Source of the DNA: Sanguibacter gelidistatuariae
GTDB lineage: Bacteria > Actinomycetota > Actinomycetes > Actinomycetales > Cellulomonadaceae
Length of the DNA stretch: 64,000 nucleotides
Reading direction: 5' to 3'
Assembly: GCF_900096585.1 (NCBI RefSeq)
Contig: NZ_FMYH01000005.1
Span: forward strand, 248,001 to 312,000
Each line of letters starts with the position of its first letter. Position 1 is the stretch's first letter. Below the pieces are notes generated by a model. It worked only from the letters and a program-made list of their open reading frames with translations. It did no database searches and was not told the origin of the DNA. A program made the position numbers and the translations under genes. Below, piece after piece: positions 18,319 to 26,474 of the stretch.

Positions 18319-19512
18319 TCAGCGACTTGCCGCGAGCCGCCCCACGGCCAAGGCCACCTGGAGCACAAACGACTCCCGGGCGTCCAGAGGGTCCCAGCCG
18401 GTGAGCTCGGCAACCTTGCGGAGACGATAACGCACCGTGTTGGGGTGGACGTAGAGGTTGCGGGCCGCGGCCTCGAGGGATCGCCCCGTGGCCAGGTAGG
18501 CCGAGAGTGTCTCCAGGACCGACCCGGTTGCCTCGAAGAGCGGTGTGTAGGCCTGCCGGACAAGCGTGCGACGGGCTTCGTGGTCGCCTGTGAGTACCCG
18601 TTCGGGGAGCAGCTCGTCGGCCAGCACCGGGCGCGGCGCCTGTGGCCAGGCGGGGGCCGCACGCAGGCCGGCCAGAGCGGCTGCGGCAGAACGCGGGGCG
18701 TCTTCCAGGCTCGCCATCTCCGGGCCGATGATCACGGGCCCGGGGCCGAAGCGGGGCAGCAGCGAGGTTGCGGCGGCCACCAGGTCGCCCTCCCCGCCGA
18801 GCACGAGCACGATGCGGTCGCCCTGGATGCCCACCAGCACGTCCGCGGCCGCGCGGCGGGTGGCGCGGCGCAGCTCGGCCGCGCGGATGTCGTCGAGCGG
18901 GGAGGTGGTGGTACCGACCAGGACCAGGACGGACCCGCGTCCGCTCCAGCCGAGGGCGGCCACGCGGGAGCGCAGGGAGTTGTCGTTGTCGCCGCGGATG
19001 ATCGCGTCGACGACGAGAGCCTCCAGGCGGGCGTCCCACGCGCCGCGGACCTCGGCCGCGCGGGCGTAGACCTCGGCGGCGGAGAAGGCCACCTCGCGGG
19101 AGTACCGCAGGACGGCCTCCCGGAGGTCCCGCTCCCCGCCGGGGGCGGCGAGCTGGTCGCTGTGGGTCTCGACCACTTCGACGACGATGCGGACCAGCTG
19201 GAGTGTGTGCTGCAGCGAGATGGACCGGGTGAGGTCGGTGGGCGCGGCCGCAAAGATGTCGCTCACGGCGTGCGGGGAGACGGACGGGTCGGCGTACCAG
19301 GTGACGAACGCCGTGATGCCGGACTGGGCGACCAGACCCACCCAGGAACGGTCTTCGGCCGGCAGGTCGCGGTACCAGGGGAGCTCGTCGTCGAGGCGGC
19401 GCAGTGCCGCGGCGGTGAGCAGGCCGCTCCCCTCGCGCACCCGCTGGAGCGTGGTGGCGGTGGTGGATGTCGACGCCGCGCCAGCATTCGCGTTCTTTGC
19501 AGCGGGTGGCAT
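18319..19512 (-). CDS. fasR: PucR-type regulator, FasR-like activator of fatty-acid synthesis
   Basis: 397-residue transcription factor with a central GGDEF-like ligand-sensing region (LGWSGRGSVLVLVGT...) and a C-terminal PucR helix-turn-helix (EAAARNLYVHPNTVRYRLRK). In Streptomyces coelicolor a protein of this type, encoded directly upstream of fabD, activates the fab operon (FasR), and mycobacteria keep a homologue between aceE and fabD. The same position here supports the name. ATG 19512 is preferred; an upstream extension is possible. Confidence 0.8.
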   Translation of the reverse strand: MPPAAKNANAGAASTSTTATTLQRVREGSGLLTAAALRRLDDELPWYRDLPAEDRSWVGLVAQSGITAFVTWYADPSVSPHAVSDIFAAAPTDLTRSISLQHTLQLVRIVVEVVETHSDQLAAPGGERDLREAVLRYSREVAFSAAEVYARAAEVRGAWDARLEALVVDAIIRGDNDNSLRSRVAALGWSGRGSVLVLVGTTTSPLDDIRAAELRRATRRAAADVLVGIQGDRIVLVLGGEGDLVAAATSLLPRFGPGPVIIGPEMASLEDAPRSAAAALAGLRAAPAWPQAPRPVLADELLPERVLTGDHEARRTLVRQAYTPLFEATGSVLETLSAYLATGRSLEAAARNLYVHPNTVRYRLRKVAELTGWDPLDARESFVLQVALAVGRLAASR

Positions 19513-19636
19513 CCCCCGAGCATACGTCGTCGGTTGTGGGGAACTCACAAAAGTACGGCTGACGGAGGGCGGCGACGTTCCGTGCAATCCGGTCACATCT
19601 GCGGTGGCGAGCGGCGCGAACGGCTATCGTCGGCGT

Positions 19637-20323
19637 ATGGCACTCATGCCCAGACTCCGTCAGCTCATGCGCCGCACCTCGTCGGCCTCGACCATCGGCG
19701 CGCGCCGTCCGACCACGGGAGACCGCCGCGGCGACACCCTCCACGAGGACGCGCTGCGAGCCATGCTGGTCGACGACCCCAACAACAGCCGTGCTTTCCA
19801 GGCGCTCTCTGAGGTCGTCCGCAGGCGCGCGGCCGAGGGCACCCATGCCGACGACCCGCTCTCCGCCCCGGAGGACGAGCACGCCAAGCAGCGCGCCGCG
19901 GACCTCGCGGTCTGGGCGCTCGGTGAGGAGCTCGCCGGGAACCCGCGGGCCTGGTACCCGCTCATCGAGCTCGCTCGGCTGTCCCTGGCTGACGACCAGG
20001 ACGCCGCCATCCGTCGCCTGGCCACGGCCGCCGACCGCGACCCGACCGGCCAGGCCCTCGCTGAGGCGATCGCAGTCCTGCGTGAGGCCGGACTGCCCGT
20101 GGAGGCGCTGGGGCTGGGCGTGGGGCACTGGCGTGCGAAGGAGCACACCCCGGAGGCGGGGCGTCAGGTGGTGCTCGCCGCGGTCGAGGCCGACCGGCTC
20201 TTCGACGCACGCCACCACCTGGAGATCCTGGTGACGCACCCGGACACGAAGGCTGTCGCCGCCATCCGTGGTGAGCTGGATGCGCAGATCGCCCACCTCG
20301 AGCAGCAGATCACGGGGACCTGA
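19637..20323 (+). CDS. Conserved hypothetical protein, all-helical
   Basis: 228-residue protein with a basic N-terminus (LRQLMRRTSSAS) and a mainly helical remainder that looks like degenerate TPR repeats (NNSRAFQALSEVVRRRAAEG; NPRAWYPLIELARLSL). No signal peptide or membrane segment. It is divergent from the FasR-like gene and convergent with aceE. I recognise no characterised family. Confidence 0.65.
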   Translation: MALMPRLRQLMRRTSSASTIGARRPTTGDRRGDTLHEDALRAMLVDDPNNSRAFQALSEVVRRRAAEGTHADDPLSAPEDEHAKQRAADLAVWALGEELAGNPRAWYPLIELARLSLADDQDAAIRRLATAADRDPTGQALAEAIAVLREAGLPVEALGLGVGHWRAKEHTPEAGRQVVLAAVEADRLFDARHHLEILVTHPDTKAVAAIRGELDAQIAHLEQQITGT

Positions 20324-20341
20324 GCACACCCGCTAGGGATG

Positions 20342-20380
20342 ACGAAAGGCCCGGTTCCATTTGGGAACCGGGCCTTTCGT
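20342..20380. terminator. Strong bidirectional hairpin terminator
   Basis: 17-base perfect arms (ACGAAAGGCCCGGTTCC and its complement) with a five-base loop between convergent genes, the helical hypothetical gene and aceE. A classic terminator layout for both strands. Confidence 0.85.
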
Positions 20381-20395
20381 CGTCGTGCCACCAGG

Positions 20396-23140
20396 TCAGG
20401 AGGCCCCGCCGGCGTTGCCAGAGGCACCCGCGTTGACGTCGTGCAGCTGGTACTGCTCGATCGCCCGTGCGGGCGCGTCGGCCGCTACCTCGCCGCGGCG
20501 AGCGAGCTGCTGCAGGACCCGCACGACGACGGAGGGTCCGTCGATCTTGAAGTAACGGCGAGCGGCGGCGCGGGTGTCGGAGAACCCGAACCCGTCGGCG
20601 CCGAGGACCGCGTACTCGCCCGGGATCCACTGGCGGACCTGGTCGGGGACGAGGTGATCGAAGTCGCTCGTGGCCACGAACGGCCCCTGAGCGTCCTTGA
20701 GCTTCGTCGTGAGGTAGGCCTCACGCTCGGGCTCGGACGGGTGCAGGAAGTTGTGCTGCTCGGCGGCGAGGCCGTCGCGGCGCAGCTCGTTCCAGCTCGT
20801 CACGGACCACACGTCGGCCTGGACGCCCCAGTCCTTGGCGAGCAGCTCCTTGGCCTCGATCGCCCACGGCACGCCCACGCCCGAGGCGAGGATCTGCGCC
20901 TTGGGGCCTTCGGCGTCGCTCGCAGCGATGCGGTGGATACCGCGCAGGATGCCGTCGGCGTCGACGTCGGCCGGCTCGGCCGGCTGGGTCATCGGCTCGT
21001 TGTAGACGGTGAGGTAGTACATGACGTTGGGGTCACGTGACTCGTTCTCGCCGTACATGCGCTGGATGCCGTCGCGGACGATATGGCTGATCTCGTAGCC
21101 GTACGCCGGGTCGTACTGGACGATCGCGGCGTTCGTGGCGGCCAGGATCGGGGAGTGGCCGTCAGCGTGCTGGAGGCCCTCACCGGTCAGGGTCGTACGG
21201 CCGGCGGTAGCACCGATGATGAACCCACGGGTGAGCTGGTCACCCGCGGCCCAGAACTGGTCGCCGGTGCGCTGGAACCCGAACATCGAGTAGAAGATGT
21301 AGAACGGGATCATCACCTCGCCGTGTGTGGCGTAGGACGTGCCCACGGCCTGGAACGCGGAGGCCGAGCCGGCCTCGTTGATCCCCGTGTGCATGATCTG
21401 ACCGGACTCGGACTCCTTGTAGGAGAGCATGAGGTCGCGGTCCACGGCGAGATAGTTCTGGCCGAGGGTGTTGAAGATCTTGGCGCTCGGGAAGATCGAG
21501 TCCAGGCCGAAGGTGCGTGCCTCGTCCGGGATGATCGGGACGATGCGGTTGCCGAACTCCTTGTCCTTGATGAGGTCCTTGAGCAGTCGGACGAACGCCT
21601 GGGTGGTGGCGATCTCCTGAGCTCCCGAACCCTTCTTGAGGATGTCGTACTTGGAGTCGGCCGGCAGGGTCACCGCGGTGGACACCGAGCGACGTTCAGG
21701 AACGAAGCCGCCCAGCTTGGCCCGGCGGTCCAGCATGTACTGGATCTCCGGAGCGTCAACGCCCGGGTGGTAGTACGGCGGTGCGTACGGGTCGGCGTCG
21801 AGCTCGGCGTCGGTGATCGGGATGTGCAGCGTGTCGCGCAGCGTCTTGAGGTCGGCGGGGCCGACCTTCTTCATCTGGTGCGTGGAGTTGCGCCCGGCGA
21901 AGCCGGAACCCAGCCCGTAGCCCTTGATCGTGTGCGCGAGGATGACGGTCGGCTGGCCGGTGTGGGCCATGGCCGCCGCGTAGGCCGCGTAGATCTTGCG
22001 GTAGTCGTGGCCGCCGCGCTTGAGCGCCCAGATGTCGTCGTCGGAAAGGTTCTCCACGAGCTGCTTGGTCCGCGGGTCGCGGCCGAAGAAGTGCTCACGG
22101 ATGAACGCGCCATCCTCCGCGCGGTAGGTCTGGTAATCACCGTCGGGCGTCTCGTTCATGAGGTTGACGAGCGAGCGGTCCTTGTCCGCGTTGAGGAGGA
22201 CGTCCCATTCGCGGCCCCAGATGACCTTGATGACGTTCCAGCCGGCGCCCTTGAACTGCGCCTCGAGTTCCTGGATGATCTTGCCGTTTCCACGGACCGG
22301 ACCATCGAGACGCTGCAGGTTGCAGTTGACGACGAAGGTGAGGTTGTCGAGCTGCTGCTGGGCAGCGAGCTGCAGCATGCCGCGGCTCTCCGGCTCGTCC
22401 ATCTCGCCGTCGCCGAGGAACGCCCAGACGTTCTGCTGGCTGGTGTCCTTGATGCCGCGGTTGTTCAGGTAGCGGTTAGTCCACGCCTGGTAGATGGCCG
22501 ACGCCGGGCCGAGGCCCATCGAGACGGTCGGGAACTCCCAGAAGTCACGCATCTGACGCGGGTGCGGGTAGGACGGCAGTCCGCCGCCGGCGTGGGAGTG
22601 CTCCTGGCGGAACCCGTCGAGGTCCTCGGCCGAGAGGCGTCCCTCGAGGAAGGCACGCGAGTACACACCGGGGGAGGCGTGGCCCTGGAAGTAGACCTGG
22701 TCTCCGCCGCCTGGGTGGTCCTTGCCGTGGAAGAAGTGGTTGAGGCCCACCTCGTACAGCGTCGCCACGGAGGCGTAGGAGGATATGTGTCCACCGACCC
22801 CGATCCCGGGGCGCTGTGCGCGGGTGACCATGACGGCCGCGTTCCACCGGTTCCAGCTGCGGTAGCGGCGCTCGATCACCTCGTCGCCGGGGAAGTACGG
22901 CTCCTCGTGCACACCGATCGTGTTCACGTAGGGAGTGTTGATCGACGTCGGGATGGCGACGTTGCGCTCCCGGGCGCGCTTGAGCAGGTTCAGCAGGACG
23001 TAGCGGGCGCGAGGGCCCCCGCGGTCATCAATCAGCCCGTCGAGGGACTCGACCCATTCTCCGGTCTCGGAGGGGTCGATATCGGGGACCTGGCTCAACA
23101 GACCATTGATCAATGGTCCCGTCTCGTCATGCGTAGCCAC
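20396..23140 (-). CDS. aceE: Pyruvate dehydrogenase E1 component, homodimeric
   Basis: Decarboxylates pyruvate with thiamine diphosphate in the pyruvate dehydrogenase complex; 914 residues. The TPP-binding motif runs from [12 protein letters not shown] to [10 protein letters not shown]. The GTG at 23140 ([19 protein letters not shown]) has a GAGG site seven bases upstream and matches the usual N-terminus; the frame is open further but not conserved. The E2 and E3 genes are not in the window, as usual for actinobacteria. It is divergent from DUF3052 across a region with several inverted repeats. Confidence 0.94.
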   Translation of the reverse strand: MATHDETGPLINGLLSQVPDIDPSETGEWVESLDGLIDDRGGPRARYVLLNLLKRARERNVAIPTSINTPYVNTIGVHEEPYFPGDEVIERRYRSWNRWNAAVMVTRAQRPGIGVGGHISSYASVATLYEVGLNHFFHGKDHPGGGDQVYFQGHASPGVYSRAFLEGRLSAEDLDGFRQEHSHAGGGLPSYPHPRQMRDFWEFPTVSMGLGPASAIYQAWTNRYLNNRGIKDTSQQNVWAFLGDGEMDEPESRGMLQLAAQQQLDNLTFVVNCNLQRLDGPVRGNGKIIQELEAQFKGAGWNVIKVIWGREWDVLLNADKDRSLVNLMNETPDGDYQTYRAEDGAFIREHFFGRDPRTKQLVENLSDDDIWALKRGGHDYRKIYAAYAAAMAHTGQPTVILAHTIKGYGLGSGFAGRNSTHQMKKVGPADLKTLRDTLHIPITDAELDADPYAPPYYHPGVDAPEIQYMLDRRAKLGGFVPERRSVSTAVTLPADSKYDILKKGSGAQEIATTQAFVRLLKDLIKDKEFGNRIVPIIPDEARTFGLDSIFPSAKIFNTLGQNYLAVDRDLMLSYKESESGQIMHTGINEAGSASAFQAVGTSYATHGEVMIPFYIFYSMFGFQRTGDQFWAAGDQLTRGFIIGATAGRTTLTGEGLQHADGHSPILAATNAAIVQYDPAYGYEISHIVRDGIQRMYGENESRDPNVMYYLTVYNEPMTQPAEPADVDADGILRGIHRIAASDAEGPKAQILASGVGVPWAIEAKELLAKDWGVQADVWSVTSWNELRRDGLAAEQHNFLHPSEPEREAYLTTKLKDAQGPFVATSDFDHLVPDQVRQWIPGEYAVLGADGFGFSDTRAAARRYFKIDGPSVVVRVLQQLARRGEVAADAPARAIEQYQLHDVNAGASGNAGGAS
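23101..23118. promoter_or_regulatory. 18-base palindrome in the start of aceE
   Basis: Perfect palindrome with GACCAT and ATGGTC half-sites and a six-base centre (TGATCA), within the first codons of aceE. The same half-sites recur at 23268-23288, upstream of the gene. Confidence 0.4.
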
Positions 23141-23576
23141 CAGCAACCTCACATCGTGTTCAGAGCGGGGGCGGTGTGCCCCATTGCTCGCCTGGACCGG
23201 TCGTTGGGTGCTGCATGCAGCAGCTGTGTGTGCTGCGCGCAAAGGGTTCGTCAACTCCGGTCGTTCTGACCATTCTCAACGCATGGTCGAGGTGAAAGCC
23301 ACCCCGTGACGTGAAGATCGGACGTGACGTTCGTGACATCGTTGGTACGTCAACGATTCCGGGCGTCAGATCCATGCAGATGTCCCGCTTGCTGGGCGCG
23401 CTCCGGAGGCTGTGCGCCCTGGTGGCAGGGGAGAAATCGGTCCCCGACAACGATGCGTCGGCGTTTCGTGGCCGATTCCGGACGCGACCTAGCGCACAGT
23501 GGGCTACGTTTGCCACCATTGAACCATCCGGCGTGGTCACGCGTCCGGAATCTGCTGTGAAGGGAAGAACATCACC
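23141..23576. promoter_or_regulatory. Divergent promoter region aceE/DUF3052
   Basis: 436 bases without a gene. It holds an inverted repeat with GACCAT and ATGGTC arms (23268-23288, nine-base spacer) and another with ATCGTTG and CAACGAT arms (23338-23357, six-base spacer). These are good candidates for operators controlling aceE and the divergent operon. No clear -35/-10 pair can be assigned by eye. Confidence 0.5.
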
Positions 23577-23990
23577 GTGGTAGCGACCGCTGAGCCTCAG
23601 GATGCGAACCGCCTAGGTTTCACCTCTGGGCTCGTTGTCCAGGAGTTCGGGTGGGCCGAGGACGTCGACGACGCCCTCCGGGACGCCATCGAAGAGATCA
23701 CCGGAACCGATCTGGTGGACGAGGAGTACGACGAGGTCACCGACGGTGTCATCGTCTGGTGGCGCGAGGACGACGGCGATCTCACCGACACCCTCGTCGA
23801 CGTGCAGACCGTGCTCGACGACGGCGGGGTCATCTGGATCTTCACCCGCAAGCCGGGCCGTGACGGGCACGTCGGGCACAGCGACATCCAGGAGGCTGCG
23901 ACCACGGCCGGGCTGCACGCGACGAGCACGTTCTCGATCGCCTCGGACTGGTCGGCGACCAAGCTCGGCAACCGCGGCCGCGGCAAGTGA
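23577..23990 (+). CDS. DUF3052 family protein
   Basis: 137-residue acidic protein of the actinobacterial DUF3052 family, GTG start. Typical features are LGFTSGLVVQEFGW near the start, the central VIVWWREDDGDLTD segment, and SDWSATKL near the C-terminus. Function unknown. It overlaps the next gene by four bases. The DUF3052, AhpE and aceE neighbourhood is also found in mycobacteria. Confidence 0.85.
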   Translation: MVATAEPQDANRLGFTSGLVVQEFGWAEDVDDALRDAIEEITGTDLVDEEYDEVTDGVIVWWREDDGDLTDTLVDVQTVLDDGGVIWIFTRKPGRDGHVGHSDIQEAATTAGLHATSTFSIASDWSATKLGNRGRGK

Positions 23991-24463
23991 GCTCGGTGTC
24001 CCCTGAGGTGACGCTCGCCGTCGGCGATGCGGCGCCGGACTTCACGCTGCCCAACACCCACGGCACCCCGGTCCACCTCGGTGACCTCCGGGGCAAGCCG
24101 GTACTCGTAGTGTTCGTCCCCTTCGCGTTTTCCGGGAACTGCACGGCCGAGCTGTGCGAGCTGCGGGACAACATCGAGGAGTTCGAGACCGCGGGCGTCG
24201 AGCTCCTGGTCGTCTCGTGCGACGCGATGTACTCGCTCAAGGCGTGGGCCGAGCAGGACGGTTACACCTTCGACCTGCTCTCGGACTTCTGGCCGCACGG
24301 CGAGGTTGCTCGCGCCTACGGCGTGTTCGACGCCGAGCGCGGCCTGGCAGTCCGCGGCAGCTTCCTCATCGACTCGGGCGGGATCGTGCGGTGGGCCGTG
24401 GTGAACCCGCGTGGCCAGCGACGCGACTTCGCCGGGTACCGGGCGGCGTTGGCCGGGTTGTGA
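23987..24463 (+). CDS. ahpE: AhpE-like peroxiredoxin
   Basis: Thiol peroxidase of 158 residues that should reduce hydrogen peroxide, organic peroxides or peroxynitrite in the cytoplasm. The peroxidatic Cys lies in FVPFAFSGNCTAELCELRD, matching the PFxFTGxC motif of one-cysteine AhpE enzymes; a second Cys four residues on is also seen in that group. GTG 23987 overlaps the DUF3052 stop (GTGA). The reducing partner (mycoredoxin or thioredoxin) is not encoded nearby. Confidence 0.85.
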   Translation: MSSVSPEVTLAVGDAAPDFTLPNTHGTPVHLGDLRGKPVLVVFVPFAFSGNCTAELCELRDNIEEFETAGVELLVVSCDAMYSLKAWAEQDGYTFDLLSDFWPHGEVARAYGVFDAERGLAVRGSFLIDSGGIVRWAVVNPRGQRRDFAGYRAALAGL

Positions 24464-24873
24464 AGCTGACTCTGGCTTCCGTCCTGGTCGTGGCGACGGT
24501 CCTGACCGGCGTCACCGGGTGCGTAGCAGGCCCGGACCCGGAGAAGTCGGAGTTCGCCGGCCGCGCCCCGCTCGCCTCCTGCGGCGAGCTGAAGCTCGCA
24601 CAAGGGGAGAGCGTTCCGGCGCAGGCATGGGACTGTCTCGAGGCCGGGGTCGCGACCGGAGCCGAGTTTGTCGTGGCGAAGCTCACGACTGAGGGCGACC
24701 CCATCACGTACTACTTCCGGGTCGGTCCCAAGATCGGCGGGGTGGACATCTTCATCGACTCCACGCAGGACAAGTGGGGATCGGGGAAGTGGGACCGGCG
24801 GCTGTGCACGGGGGAAGACTTCGCGACGATCATCGCGGGGTGCGTCGCGACGTTCGTGCCGGTCGAGGGCTGA
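24460..24873 (+). CDS. Small lipoprotein of unknown function
   Basis: 137 residues, GTG start overlapping the peroxiredoxin stop by four bases. A short signal peptide (KLTLASVLVVATVLTG) ends in the lipobox VTGC, so the protein should be lipid-anchored outside the cell. The remainder has two more Cys pairs that could form disulphides (SCGEL, WDCLEAG; RLCTGED, AGCVATF) and no domain I recognise. Operon with DUF3052 and the peroxiredoxin. Confidence 0.75.
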   Translation: MKLTLASVLVVATVLTGVTGCVAGPDPEKSEFAGRAPLASCGELKLAQGESVPAQAWDCLEAGVATGAEFVVAKLTTEGDPITYYFRVGPKIGGVDIFIDSTQDKWGSGKWDRRLCTGEDFATIIAGCVATFVPVEG

Positions 24874-24909
24874 CTCTGCGAGCGGGTAGGCTGTCATCCG
24901 CTCGTTCAA

Positions 24910-24983
24910 GGGCCTGTAGCTCAGTTGGTTAGAGCGCCACGCTTACACCGTGGATGTCGGGGGTTCGAGTCCCTCCGGGCCCA
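24910..24983 (+). tRNA. tRNA-Val (TAC)
   Basis: Cloverleaf with acceptor arms GGGCCTG/CGGGCCC, anticodon stem CCACG/CGTGG around CTTACAC, and T arm GGTTCGAGTCC; CCA is not encoded. The C-terminal reading frame of a recombinase remnant on the other strand runs into its 3' half, which suggests that this tRNA was an integration site. Confidence 0.95.
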
Positions 24984-25203
24984 CCCAGTGTTCGATGTTC
25001 AGACTTGCGACATCCGCAGGTTTGACATCCTCTCCCGTAGGCAGCCTGGCCTCGTAGGCCAGTGCTGCGGCGTGGAGGTTCGGATCAAGAAGCGAATCGA
25101 ACGGTTCACCGGGTTCGCTTTCTATAGTGTCGATGTTCTCGATTTCGTAGACACTGATGCGTTCAAAGAACGCTTGGTTACAGATGCGTCGTAGCGAGTC
25201 GTC
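24943..25203 (-). pseudogene. C-terminal remnant of a serine site-specific recombinase
   Basis: About 86 codons in one minus-strand frame read as the end of a large serine recombinase: DDSLRRICNQAFFERISVY, then GEPFDSLLDPNLHAAALAYE. The frame continues into the tRNA-Val gene (PEGLEPPTSTV, the usual tail when such genes run through a tRNA) and stops there. No start codon, catalytic domain or remainder of the gene exists; homology begins abruptly next to a truncated AHSA1 gene. The codon use is more AT-rich than the surroundings, consistent with foreign origin. The family call rests on the NQAFFERI-type motif. Confidence 0.65.
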
Positions 25204-25360
25204 ACAGGTGCCGCACCTCGGTGAACGCCTCGAACACCAGCTCCCGTGGGTCGATCACTCGAGAGATCACGATCTCGCGGTCGGCGGTGTCCGCCGGCGA
25301 CATCTTCGGGGGCGGCGAATGGTACGCGGTCGCTGGCGGGGTACTGGAGATCATCGGCAT
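25202..25360 (-). pseudogene. Truncated AHSA1/SRPBCC-domain gene
   Basis: The N-terminal part of an AHSA1-type (activator of Hsp90 ATPase homologue) START-fold protein: TADREIVISRVIDPRELVFE followed by AFTEVRHL, then a stop. The WWGP-like motif and the remaining 100 or so residues are absent. Translation could start at ATG 25360 or 25303. The reading frame ends exactly where recombinase homology begins, so the 3' part was probably lost in a recombination event. AHSA1 genes often neighbour YCII-type genes, as here. Confidence 0.65.
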
Positions 25361-25430
25361 CGTCACCGCAGCAGCCCTGCGCGCCGGCGACGATGCGTGG
25401 GCCGCACGCGGTTGACGTTCTGAACAACCC

Positions 25431-25763
25431 TCACGCTGTCGTCTGCAGGGGCCAGACCTCGACCACCCCGTGGGCGACGGCGCACGGGGTCCTAGCGGCG
25501 AGGCTCACGGCCTCGTCCAGGGTGTCGGCCTCGATGATGGCGAACCCTGCGATCGGCAGTTCGGACTGCAGGTATGGCCCGTCAGTGGTCGCGGCTCCGG
25601 CACCGTCGTGGTTGCGTACCTGGGTCGGGGTTCCCGCGATGCCCATGACGACGCCTCGCTCCCGCAGGCGTGCGTCGTGCCGGTGCGCCTCATCGCGCAC
25701 GGCGGGATCGGTCTGGTCGTATCCGGCGCGGTCACCGTAACCGATCGTGATGAAGGTGGCCAT
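25431..25763 (-). CDS. YCII-domain protein
   Basis: 110-residue YCII-related (DGPF-type) protein. ATG 25763 has a GGAGAA site upstream. It shows the conserved block TTDGPYLQSELPIAGFAIIE followed by ADTLDEAVSLA, with the DGP motif of the group. Members are small ferredoxin-fold proteins of mostly unknown role, often next to sigma factors or AHSA1 genes; only a truncated AHSA1 gene remains beside it. Confidence 0.8.
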   Translation of the reverse strand: MATFITIGYGDRAGYDQTDPAVRDEAHRHDARLRERGVVMGIAGTPTQVRNHDGAGAATTDGPYLQSELPIAGFAIIEADTLDEAVSLAARTPCAVAHGVVEVWPLQTTA

Positions 25764-25857
25764 GTTGTTCTCCCCACTCCGCGCTTCGACTGTGGTGTCC
25801 TGGCGCAACTGTACCGACGGAGGCCTTGCGGCCGCCATCAGTCAGTGTGGAGACTGC

Positions 25858-26412
25858 CTACGCAGAGCGAGCGTTCAGCCGAGCCGCGAGGGTGTCGCGT
25901 GCCTGCTGGGCGATCGGGCGCACCGACTTGTCGCGGTCGCTGAAGTGCTGGGCGATGGTCGACTGGTGCTCGGCCGTGCCTTGCGCGGCGAGGGCGCGCA
26001 GGGCGGCGGACCGAACACGAGCGTTCTCGTCGGCCGCCAGGCGCACCAGCTCGGAGGCAGCGGGGATGTCGCGCTCCAGCACGACTCGCGCACACATCTC
26101 GCGAACGCGCCAGGCGCGGTCGCCCAGGCCGGCGATCACGTACGGGGCCGCTGAGTCGTCCCAGACGTAGAGCAGGGCGCGTGCGCCCCACAGCTCGGGC
26201 CAGTACAGCGGGGGTGCGCCATCGAGGATGCCGAGCCCGTGGCGACCGCCGGCGTAGAGCAGGAAGTCCTTGCCTGCGTTGTCGCCGCGCAGGAGCGCGA
26301 TGGCCTTCTGCTCGACGACCTGCTCGCTGTAGTGCGCGATGGCGGCTTGGATGCGCTCGCCGGTCGGCAGGTCGAGGGGGATGTCGGGGTGCGGGTTCAG
26401 TTTGTTGTCCAT
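25858..26412 (-). CDS. HEAT-repeat protein
   Basis: 184-residue soluble protein; ATG 26412. The C-terminal half shows HEAT-type helical repeats (VRLAADENARVRSAALRALA; STIAQHFSDRDKSVRPIAQQ). The N-terminal part (LDLPTGERIQAAIAHYSEQV) is also helical. Probably a protein-interaction scaffold; no enzyme motif and no clear partner. Confidence 0.7.
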   Translation of the reverse strand: MDNKLNPHPDIPLDLPTGERIQAAIAHYSEQVVEQKAIALLRGDNAGKDFLLYAGGRHGLGILDGAPPLYWPELWGARALLYVWDDSAAPYVIAGLGDRAWRVREMCARVVLERDIPAASELVRLAADENARVRSAALRALAAQGTAEHQSTIAQHFSDRDKSVRPIAQQARDTLAARLNARSA

Positions 26413-26474
26413 GGCACCGTCTACTCTAGCGGGCCGGGCTGGGCGAGCCCTCTCCGGCCACGGTGGGCTCCATC

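Noticed and set aside
21083-23269. A 728-codon open frame on the plus strand
   Set aside because: Antisense to aceE, with Val/Arg/Gly-rich content and no motif; a shadow.
25221-25415. A short plus-strand frame with a hydrophobic middle
   Set aside because: It overlaps the AHSA1 fragment on the other strand, has no ribosome site and no recognisable family; the antisense reading explains the sequence better.
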